A DNA stretch of 64,000 nucleotides from Sphingopyxis microcysteis (GTDB taxonomy: Bacteria; Pseudomonadota; Alphaproteobacteria; Sphingomonadales; Sphingomonadaceae). Both the position numbers and the translations under genes were made by a program. The notes under the pieces are model-generated. The model saw only the letters and a list, made by a program, of their open reading frames with translations, was not told where the DNA came from and did no database searches. The stretch's first letter is position 1, and the number at the start of each line of letters is the position of its first letter. The stretch is taken from positions 1 through 64,000 of the forward strand of contig NZ_JAANYY010000002.1 of the NCBI RefSeq assembly GCF_012274265.1, written 5' to 3'. Below, piece after piece: positions 1 through 6,302 of this stretch.

Positions 1-61
1 TCGGAAAATAGGGCTGAAGGCGGGCCATTTGCTCGTCCGTCAGCCAGAATAAATCGCTCAA
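1..61 (-). CDS. IS5-family transposase, N-terminal fragment (continues outside the window)
   Basis: Reading from 61 downwards gives L/M-SDLFWLTDEQMARLQPYFP, the typical beginning of IS5-family transposases common in sphingomonads. The start is a TTG at 61-59, with AAGGAG seven bases upstream on the minus strand. Only 20 codons are inside the window, so the DDE catalytic residues cannot be seen and it is unknown whether the element is intact. Its 5' end points towards the copper locus, so its promoter region lies only about 85 bases from the 3' end of copD. Confidence 0.75.
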   Translation of the reverse strand, partial: MSDLFWLTDEQMARLQPYFP

Positions 62-130
62 ATTCAGGCTCCTTCACGGTCGCCTGAATCATAATCGCTA
101 CCGCAAATCAATGGGTCCTGACCCTAGCTC
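1..130 (-). mobile_element. End of an IS5-family insertion sequence, cut by the window edge
   Basis: The first 130 bases look like the left end of an IS5-family element read on the minus strand. A transposase N-terminus starts at 61. Outside it lie about 70 bases of leader containing a perfect short inverted repeat, GGGTC-CT-GACCC, at 113-124, followed by CTAGCTC, which probably lies at or near the terminal inverted repeat. The outer boundary near 130 is inferred, because the other end is outside the window and no target duplication can be checked. Confidence 0.65.
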
Positions 131-214
131 GTGGCCGAACGTCCGCTCTCTCATTTTGGTCGCCAAAAGCTGCCTGTCTTAAATCGGCCACCGCCAGCCT
201 CTGAGCCGGTGGCT

Positions 215-1126
215 TCAGGGCTCAAGAACGCCAAGTATTGCGGCAAGCGCAAGGATACTGGCCGCCGCAACCGCCTCGAGCGCAATGCTGCTGCGAATTG
301 CGGCCCGCGACGGCTCGCCATCGGCGGCGGCCAACGCCGGGGTCAACCGCCAGCGGTTGAGGGCGGCCAATGCGAGCATGCCGCCAAAAAGCAGCAGCTT
401 TGCGATGAGCAAATGGCCGTAGGTAGAACCCAGCATGTTGCCGACGTGTTTTAGCCCCACGATAAATTTGAAGTTGATCAGCCCGGTCGCGGTGATTGCA
501 AGGACGCAGATGGTGCCGACTTGGGCAAAGCGCTCAAGACTTTGCGTGGCCATAGGAAATCTCGGCTGTTCGACGTCATCGGTCGCCGGGCGGAGGAGGA
601 TTAGGAAAGCGGCAATGGCGCCGATCCAGATCGCTGCCGCGATCATGTGGAGCGCGTCGGCGGCGCGGTGGATCGTTCCGGCGAAATTGTCGCTGGCGGC
701 GGCATGCCCCGACCAGATGAGGGTCGTGAGCGCAGTCGCCGCCGCGAGGGACAAAATGATGTCCGCCCCGGCTCCGCGTTTGCCGAGTTGCCGCGAGGCG
801 ATGATCGCCAGGCCAAGCGTCAGCATTCTAACGATCCATGCCTTGCCGACATCGGTTTCGGTGGCCATCGATAGCAGCATTCTCGGCGTGACCGCGACGA
901 TGTCGATACCATGCATGCTGGCGATGAGGGCGAACATGCCGACGAGAGAGACGATGAGGCCGATCCCGCAGAGCCAAGGTTGTACGGCGGCAATATCGGC
1001 GGCGGCGCAAGCCTTTGCGGAATGTGGGCCACGAAGCGCGTAGAGCGGAAAGACCGCCAGGCCCAGGATCAGCATCAGGTCCGCGAATAGCAGGAACCTG
1101 ATGCTGGTCATAAGCGCGTCGGCCAT
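215..1126 (-). CDS. copD: Copper resistance protein CopD (inner-membrane copper transporter)
   Basis: A 303-residue polytopic membrane protein with about eight hydrophobic segments and His/Met residues between them, matching the CopD/PcoD family in length and layout. CopD works with periplasmic CopC to move copper across the inner membrane. The ATG at 1126 lies four bases after the stop of copC, so the two are co-transcribed on the minus strand, divergent from the regulatory trio and copAB. The N-terminus (MADALMTSIRFLLFADLMLI) enters a membrane segment directly, as in the family. Confidence 0.9.
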   Translation of the reverse strand: MADALMTSIRFLLFADLMLILGLAVFPLYALRGPHSAKACAAADIAAVQPWLCGIGLIVSLVGMFALIASMHGIDIVAVTPRMLLSMATETDVGKAWIVRMLTLGLAIIASRQLGKRGAGADIILSLAAATALTTLIWSGHAAASDNFAGTIHRAADALHMIAAAIWIGAIAAFLILLRPATDDVEQPRFPMATQSLERFAQVGTICVLAITATGLINFKFIVGLKHVGNMLGSTYGHLLIAKLLLFGGMLALAALNRWRLTPALAAADGEPSRAAIRSSIALEAVAAASILALAAILGVLEP

Positions 1127-1130
1127 GTCG

Positions 1131-1520
1131 CTATTTGACGATGAAGCTGAATTCGCTGCCCATGCGGTGGGTGTCTGCGCCCGCGGCCGACCATTTGACC
1201 TTGTACGTGCCCGGGACGAGCACCCGTTTCGGGGTCAGCGTCATCGACTTGCCGTCCTTGCCCATGGCGGAGGCGATGGCGATCTTCATCGGCGGATGGT
1301 CGGTCATGCCCGGCATCGCGGTCATCACCAGTTCGGCGCGGACCGTCGAAGCGATCAGCTTTTCGCTGAATTTCAGCTGGATCGAGGCGACTTTGGCGAC
1401 CTTGCTGTTGGCGGCGGGGGTCGATGCGACGAGCTTGGCATGCGCGAGCGCCGCGGCGGGCGAAAGAGTCAGCGCCGCGGCGGCAATGGCGGCGAGGGGG
1501 GAGAGGGCAAGCTTGATCAT
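1131..1520 (-). CDS. copC: Periplasmic copper chaperone CopC
   Basis: 129 residues with a signal peptide ending ...PAAALA, after which the mature protein begins with His27 (HAKLVASTPA), the classic CopC amino terminus used for Cu(II) binding. Asp116 and His118 (ADTHRMG) match the other Cu(II) ligands of CopC, and Met residues around 66-78 may add a Cu(I) site. The start at 1520 is chosen because GGAG lies six bases upstream and the signal peptide begins there; an in-frame extension upstream lacks signal-peptide character. First gene of copCD. Confidence 0.9.
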   Translation of the reverse strand: MIKLALSPLAAIAAAALTLSPAAALAHAKLVASTPAANSKVAKVASIQLKFSEKLIASTVRAELVMTAMPGMTDHPPMKIAIASAMGKDGKSMTLTPKRVLVPGTYKVKWSAAGADTHRMGSEFSFIVK

Positions 1521-1665
1521 ATTAGGCTCCACTGCGATGATTCTGCTGCTAATACGCAGCAGGCGTTCGCGGCCCTCGCACAAATCGACGGTGACGCGTC
1601 ATGGGAAAATGAGGGGATGCGCCCGCGCATGCGTATAATGCGCTGAAAGGACCGGTGAGCAGGTG
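1521..1665. promoter_or_regulatory. Divergent promoter region between copCD and the sigma-factor/copAB operon
   Basis: 145 bases separate the start of copC from the first gene of the plus-strand operon. A TATAAT at 1634-1639 could be a -10 element for the plus strand, but no good -35 lies 17 bases upstream, so an ECF-type promoter is just as possible. If the ECF sigma factor autoregulates, its target should be here and also between 2933 and 2988 or before copC. Confidence 0.35.
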
Positions 1666-1932
1666 ATGGAAGAAGAGTTTCGGAAACTGAACGCGGCGGC
1701 GCTGCCGTCGACGCTCGATGCGCTCGACGACCGCGTGCTGGCCGCGCTCGCCGTCCGCAAGTCCGAAGCATCGGCGACGCGCCGCATGATGGCGGTGGCG
1801 GCGTTCTTCTCGCTCAGCGGCGGAATGGTGGCGGGCAGCGCATTAATGCCCAGCGCGGTGGCGGCAAGCCCGCTGACGCCGCTGATTTCGGCCAGTCCGC
1901 TCGCGCCCTCCAGCCTGTTGGATGCCCGCTGA
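1666..1932 (+). CDS. Small single-pass membrane protein, CnrY-like anti-sigma factor candidate
   Basis: About 88 residues: a cytoplasmic stretch of about 42 residues rich in acidic and leucine residues, one membrane segment (about 43-62, AVAAFFSLSGGMVAGSALM), and a short Ala/Ser/Pro periplasmic tail. Length, topology and place directly before a CnrX-like sensor and an ECF sigma factor match CnrY of the cnrYXH system, which holds CnrH at the membrane. Sequence alone would not identify it; the call depends on gene order. The start may be the GTG at 1663 or the ATG at 1666. Its stop overlaps the next ATG (TGATG). Confidence 0.6.
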   Translation: MEEEFRKLNAAALPSTLDALDDRVLAALAVRKSEASATRRMMAVAAFFSLSGGMVAGSALMPSAVAASPLTPLISASPLAPSSLLDAR

Positions 1933-2372
1933 TGAACGCGACGCGCCGGGTGGCGATCCTTGGCTTCATCGCGTTTGTGGCGGCGGTCGTGGGTGTTTTC
2001 GTCGGCCGCATGCTCGTCGACGCGCCGAAGCCGAATGAGACCGAACTGCACGCGCTGCTGCACAGCGAACTGACGCTGTCCGATGCGCAGGAAAAGCGGC
2101 TGCAGGCGATTGAGGGACGGTTCGCGGGGCGGCGCGAGGCGCTTGAGCTGGAAATGCGCGCGGCGAACATCCGCCTTGCGCAGGCGATCGAGGCCGAACA
2201 TGGCTATGGCCCCCGCGTCACCAAGGCGATCGACGAGACGCACGAGGTGATGGGCGAATTGCAGAAGGAAACGCTGCGCCACCTGTTCGCGATGCGCAGC
2301 GTGCTCGACCGCGATCAGGCCGCGATGTTCGACAAGGTTGTGGTCAAGGCGCTGACCGCCGATGCGAGGTGA
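1932..2372 (+). CDS. CnrX-like membrane-anchored periplasmic metal sensor
   Basis: 146 residues with an N-terminal membrane anchor (about 7-29) and an all-helical periplasmic domain. Residues His40, His44, Glu61, His117 and Met121 have the same relative spacing as the Ni/Co ligands of Cupriavidus CnrX (His42, His46, Glu63, His119, Met123), each shifted by two. The core ELHALLHSELTLS and the LxAIEAEHGYGP stretch fit that family. It should sense a periplasmic metal and release the ECF sigma factor through the small upstream protein. ATG overlaps the previous stop; the end overlaps the sigma gene start by four bases. Confidence 0.8.
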   Translation: MNATRRVAILGFIAFVAAVVGVFVGRMLVDAPKPNETELHALLHSELTLSDAQEKRLQAIEGRFAGRREALELEMRAANIRLAQAIEAEHGYGPRVTKAIDETHEVMGELQKETLRHLFAMRSVLDRDQAAMFDKVVVKALTADAR

Positions 2373-2932
2373 CGGCGGACCTGTCGCAACTTGGCGACCG
2401 CGAGCTCGCGGCGCTCGCCCTTGTCGGCCGGCAGGAGGCGTATCGTGAGTTCCTCGCCCGCTACAAGGCACCGGTGTTTCGCCTGATCCGCAGCAATATC
2501 GGTGACGAAGGTGAGGCGATGGACCTGACGCAGGAAAGCTTCGTTGCGGGCTTTGCCGCGCTCGCGCGCTACGATGGCGAACGGCCTTTCCGCGTCTGGA
2601 TTTCGCGGATTGCGCTCAACAAATGCCGCGACTGGGCGCGTCGCCGCGCGGTTCGCGCCTTTTTCACTCGCGCGCTGCCACTCGAGAGCGCCTATGACGT
2701 CGCCGGCGACAGCCCGGCGATCGACGTCGAAGCGAGCGACCGTGCCGAGCTGGCGCGGGTGCAAAAGGCGATTGTCGACCTTCCCGCCAAGCTGCGCGAA
2801 GTGATCGTGCTGCGCGGGGTTGAAGAACTGAGCCAGTCCGAAACCGCAGCGATGCTGGGAGTCAGCGAGAAGACGGTCGAAACGCGCCTGTACCGTGCGC
2901 GCGCCAAATTGCGTTCGATGCTGGACGCATGA
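2369..2932 (+). CDS. ECF sigma factor (CnrH-like), copper locus
   Basis: 187 residues with sigma-70 region 2 (about 20-90, including DLTQESFVAGF) and region 4 (about 125-180, ELSQSETAAMLGVSEKTVET, then RLYRARAKLRSML). The start is GTG at 2369, overlapping the sensor gene stop, so translation is probably coupled. It is followed after 56 bases by copA, its likely target. CnrH is 191 residues, so the size fits a cnrYXH-type trio. The promoter it recognises is not identified. Confidence 0.85.
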   Translation: MTADLSQLGDRELAALALVGRQEAYREFLARYKAPVFRLIRSNIGDEGEAMDLTQESFVAGFAALARYDGERPFRVWISRIALNKCRDWARRRAVRAFFTRALPLESAYDVAGDSPAIDVEASDRAELARVQKAIVDLPAKLREVIVLRGVEELSQSETAAMLGVSEKTVETRLYRARAKLRSMLDA

Positions 2933-2988
2933 GGGATGCGGGCGGGACGCGCGTATGAATTGCAGTTTGTGGAGGAATTTTAATTATC

Positions 2989-4770
2989 ATGCAGATCGAT
3001 CGGCGGCGTTTTATCGGTGGAGCAGCGGGGGGCGGAGCCGCCGCCGCGCTGGCGGCTTGGTTCCCCGCCTGGGCGCAACCCGTCTCGCCGGGGCTTGCCG
3101 CCCAGCTGCCGACCGTATCGGGCGAAGACATCACGCTGCGCATCGCGCGTCAGACGCTGCGCGTCGATGGCAAGGTCAGCCGCGCGATCGGCATCAACGG
3201 GACGATCCCGGGGCCGCTCGTCCGCCTGAAGGAAGGGCAGCAAGCGCGGCTGACGGTGGTCAACGACCTCGACGAGGAAAGCTCGATTCACTGGCACGGG
3301 CTGATCCTGCCCTTTCACATGGATGGCGTCCCTGGGGTCAGCTTTCCGGGGATCAAGGCCCGTTCGACCTTCGTCTATGAATTCCCCGTCGTGCAGGCAG
3401 GGACTTATTGGTATCACAGCCATTCGGGGCTGCAGGAACAGCTTGGCCATTATGGCCCGATCGTGATCGATCCGAAGGATGCCGATCCGATCGGCTATGA
3501 CCGCGAGCATGTGATCGTGCTGTCGGACCACAGTCGCCTGTCGCCCGAGGCGATTTTTCGCAAGCTCAAGGTCAATCCCGGCCATTTCAACATGCAGCGC
3601 CAGACGCTCGGCGGCCTCCTCGCGGGCGAGGATCAGCCGCTGAAGGATCGCATTGCATGGGGCGCGATGCGGATGGACCCGACCGACGTCGCCGACGTCA
3701 ACGGATCGACGTATCAATTCCTCGTCAACGGCCACGGGCCGCGCGACAATTGGACTGCGCTGTTTGCGCCCGGCGAGCGCGTGCGGCTGCGCATCGTCAA
3801 CGCATCGGCGATGTCGATCTTCAACGTCCGCATTCCGGGGCTGGGCATGATGATCGTCCAGGCCGACGGACTTAACGTCGTGCCGCTGCCGGTCGACGAG
3901 TTCCAGATCGGGGTTGCCGAAACCTATGACGTGATCGTCACTCCCGCCGCCGATCGCGCCTACAGCTTCATCGCCGAGGTCAACGACCGGTCGGGCATGG
4001 CGCGCGCGACGCTGGCGCCGCGTGCGGGCATGGCTGCCGAAGTGCCGCCGCTGCGGGGGCGTCCGCTCGCGACGATGCAGGATATGGGCATGGGCGCGAT
4101 GGGCGCCGGCGATGCGGCTTGCACCCCCGAACATGCGGCGATGGGGCATTGCACCCCCGCCGCCGATGCGGGCGCCGACCATGCCGCGATGGGGCATGGC
4201 GCGGGCGGAATGGATCATAGCATGCGCGACTTTTCGGTCGCGCCGCAGGTGAAGCGCGACCCCAGCGTCCAGTCGATCTCTCCCATGCCCGTCGACCGCA
4301 TGGGCGAGCCGGGGCAGGGGCTGGAGGACGTCGGTCACAAGGTGCTGACCTACCGCGACCTTGTCGCGCTCGACCGCAACCCGGACGTGCGGGCACCGAG
4401 CCGCTCGCTCGACATCCATCTGACGGGCAATATGGAACGCTTCATGTGGTCGTTCGACGGCGTCAAGATGTCCGACCATCACGAACCCATCCCGTTCATC
4501 GAGGGCGAGCGTGTGCGCGTGAACCTGATCAACGATTCGATGATGGTCCACCCCATCCACCTGCACGGCCATTTTTTCGAGCTGGTGACGGGGAAGGGCG
4601 ACCGCGCGCCGCGCAAGCATACGGTGATCGTCCAGCCCGGCGGTATCGCGACGTTCGATTTCACCGCCGACGCGCTCGGCGACTGGGCCTTCCACTGCCA
4701 CCTTCTCTATCACATGCACGCCGGAATGATGCGCGTCGTGAGCGTCCGTCCGAAGGAGGAGGCGGCATGA
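2989..4770 (+). CDS. copA: CopA-type periplasmic multicopper oxidase
   Basis: 593 residues. The Tat signal (DRRRFIGGAAGGGAAAALA) exports the folded enzyme. Copper ligands are visible: HWH at 101-103, HSH at 143-145, HPIHLHGH at 521-528 and HCH at 569-571. Between cupredoxin domains 2 and 3 lies a Met/His-rich segment (about 360-415) holding one copy of the CTPEHAAMGHCTP repeat also found in CopB. The role is oxidation or sequestration of periplasmic Cu(I). GGAGGA lies 12 bases before the ATG. The stop overlaps copB (ATGA), so the two are coupled and follow the sigma factor gene. Confidence 0.95.
   Translation: MQIDRRRFIGGAAGGGAAAALAAWFPAWAQPVSPGLAAQLPTVSGEDITLRIARQTLRVDGKVSRAIGINGTIPGPLVRLKEGQQARLTVVNDLDEESSIHWHGLILPFHMDGVPGVSFPGIKARSTFVYEFPVVQAGTYWYHSHSGLQEQLGHYGPIVIDPKDADPIGYDREHVIVLSDHSRLSPEAIFRKLKVNPGHFNMQRQTLGGLLAGEDQPLKDRIAWGAMRMDPTDVADVNGSTYQFLVNGHGPRDNWTALFAPGERVRLRIVNASAMSIFNVRIPGLGMMIVQADGLNVVPLPVDEFQIGVAETYDVIVTPAADRAYSFIAEVNDRSGMARATLAPRAGMAAEVPPLRGRPLATMQDMGMGAMGAGDAACTPEHAAMGHCTPAADAGADHAAMGHGAGGMDHSMRDFSVAPQVKRDPSVQSISPMPVDRMGEPGQGLEDVGHKVLTYRDLVALDRNPDVRAPSRSLDIHLTGNMERFMWSFDGVKMSDHHEPIPFIEGERVRVNLINDSMMVHPIHLHGHFFELVTGKGDRAPRKHTVIVQPGGIATFDFTADALGDWAFHCHLLYHMHAGMMRVVSVRPKEEAA
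4120..4158 (+). repeat. Single CTPEHAAMGHCTP metal-binding repeat in copA
   Basis: Residues 378-390 of CopA read CTPEHAAMGHCTP. The same 13-residue unit occurs three times in CopB with only the second residue changing. Cys, His and Met in one short unit fit Cu(I) binding. Confidence 0.75.
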
Positions 4771-5969
4771 TGCGCGCCTCACTCTTGCTCGCCGGGCTTT
4801 CGGGCCTTGCCTTCGCGGTTCCCGCGGCGGCCCAGTCAGGTCATGGCGGGCATCACGGCGCGCCGCCCGCGGCGCCTGAGGCGCCGTCCTCGACGGGTGC
4901 GATGGATCGTGGATCGCACGCCGGCCATGGCGAAGCCGCGCCCGCAACCGCCGACGCGAGCTGCCCGCCCGAGCATGCCGCAATGGGGCATTGCACCCCC
5001 GACGAAGCGGCCATGGTGCCGCACGACGCACCGACCGATCCCGCCTGCCCGCCTGAGCATGCGGCGATGGGACATTGCACGCCCAAAGCCGCGGCGCCGA
5101 CGCCGCAGCCCCCGGTCGCGCCGCCAAGCGATCCCGCCTGCTCGCCCGAACATGCCGCGATGGGGCATTGCACGCCCCGGGTGGCGTCGCCTGCCGCGCC
5201 TTCGGGGCTGGTCGGCACCGATCTCCCCGCAGGGGATGCGCCCGCGCCACCGCCGCCGTCCGACTGGTACGCCGACCGCCTGTTCCCCAAAGGCGAAATG
5301 GAGCATTCGCGTCACGCGATGATGCTCGAAAACGGCGCACAGACCACCGCCTTCCTCAGCTTCAACCTCGCCGAATATCAGGCGCGGAAAGGGCGCGACG
5401 GCTATCGCTGGGACGCCGAGGGCTGGTACGGCGGCGACATCAACCGCGTCATCGTCAAGAGCGAGGGCGAGGGTAATTTCGGCGAAGCGATCGAAAGCGC
5501 CGAAACGCAATTGCTCTACAGCCGCGCGGTCGATGCCTATTTCAACCTGCAGGCAGGTATTCGTCAGGATCTGGGGCATGGCCCCGACCGCACCTATGCG
5601 ACCGTCGGCTTCGAAGGGCTCGCCCCCTATTGGTTCGAGGTCGAGGGTGCGCTCTTCCTGTCGAACAAGGGCGACGTCAGCGCCCGGATCGAGGGCTATT
5701 ATGACCAGCGCATCACGCAAAAACTGGTCCTGCAACCGATGGCCGAACTCAATTTTGCGGCGCAGGATGTTCCCGAAAGCGGCGTCGGGTCGGGCCTTTC
5801 CGACATGGAACTCGGCCTCCGCCTCCGCTACGAAATCGTCAAGGAATTCGCGCCCTATGTCGGGGTCGAATGGGCGCGGAAATTCGGCGACACGGCACGC
5901 TTCGCCCGCGCGGCGGGGGAGGGCGCCAGCGCCACCAGCCTGGTGATCGGCGTGCGCGCCTGGTTCTAG
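4767..5969 (+). CDS. copB: CopB-type outer-membrane copper resistance protein
   Basis: 400 residues: signal peptide ending VPAAAQ, a low-complexity His/Met/Pro/Ala region (about 22-165), then a conserved C-terminal beta-barrel domain starting near WYADRLFPKGEMEHSRHAMM and ending in aromatic Phe (VRAWF), typical of outer-membrane proteins of the CopB/PcoB family. Three copies of C-x-PEHAAMGHCTP sit at residues 66, 94 and 125. The ATG at 4767 overlaps the copA stop, preceded by GGAGGA. CopB works with CopA in copper storage or export at the outer membrane. Confidence 0.93.
   Translation: MMRASLLLAGLSGLAFAVPAAAQSGHGGHHGAPPAAPEAPSSTGAMDRGSHAGHGEAAPATADASCPPEHAAMGHCTPDEAAMVPHDAPTDPACPPEHAAMGHCTPKAAAPTPQPPVAPPSDPACSPEHAAMGHCTPRVASPAAPSGLVGTDLPAGDAPAPPPPSDWYADRLFPKGEMEHSRHAMMLENGAQTTAFLSFNLAEYQARKGRDGYRWDAEGWYGGDINRVIVKSEGEGNFGEAIESAETQLLYSRAVDAYFNLQAGIRQDLGHGPDRTYATVGFEGLAPYWFEVEGALFLSNKGDVSARIEGYYDQRITQKLVLQPMAELNFAAQDVPESGVGSGLSDMELGLRLRYEIVKEFAPYVGVEWARKFGDTARFARAAGEGASATSLVIGVRAWF
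4962..5177 (+). repeat. Three copies of the C-x-PEHAAMGHCTP repeat in copB
   Basis: Copies at 4962-5000, 5046-5084 and 5139-5177 encode CPPEHAAMGHCTP, CPPEHAAMGHCTP and CSPEHAAMGHCTP. DNA of the three differs at several third positions (for example GCATGCCGCAATGGGG against GCATGCGGCGATGGGA), so selection has kept the peptide and the copies are not a fresh duplication. Confidence 0.8.
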
Positions 5970-5994
5970 CCTGGATACAGATTTTGCGGATCAG

Positions 5995-6028
5995 CGGCCG
6001 CGTCTCGACCATCGAGGCGCGGCCGTTT
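5995..6028 (+). terminator. Rho-independent-type terminator after copB
   Basis: CGGCCGCG (5995-6002), then CTCG and CGAG, then CGCGGCCG (6018-6025) form a stem of 13 pairs, including one G-U pair (6003/6017), with the five-base loop ACCAT. A short T run follows. It ends the cnr-like/copAB operon. The rest of the 5970-6302 gap shows no gene; its last 130 bases are AT-rich and hold the operator described at 6245. Confidence 0.7.
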
Positions 6029-6244
6029 CGATTCGGGCGACTCGGACCCTCGCCAGCCCCAGTGGCGCTGCATAGCTCGCCTCGCGGTGCGCGACCTTCG
6101 CAAGAAAATTTCAAAAGCGACCCGTTGGACAGAAAATTCGTCCCGCGATGAGGGGTGGAGCAATGCGATGCGTATTCCTTACGCCAATATGTCCAATCAG
6201 AAACGATTTAAGATATTGAAAAATCAAGAAAATAATTCTTGACC

Positions 6245-6254
6245 TGTATATACA
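6245..6254. promoter_or_regulatory. HutC/GntR-type operator TGTATATACA before the TBDR gene
   Basis: TGTATATACA is a perfect palindrome of the type bound by HutC-subfamily GntR regulators. It lies in an AT-rich stretch directly after TTGACC (6239-6244), a good -35 hexamer, and 48 bases before the TBDR start, so a bound repressor would cover the promoter. A HutC-type regulator gene lies at the end of the same gene group, and a 9/10 match precedes it. Confidence 0.6.
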
Positions 6255-6302
6255 ATCAATGCTCCCTGACGGGACGCAAAGCCAAAACAAGGGGGGTTCG
6301 CC

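Noticed and set aside
2980..5340. A 786-codon minus-strand open frame across copA and copB
   Set aside because: Antisense of copA/copB; composition is Arg- and His-rich and no motif or ribosome site supports it.
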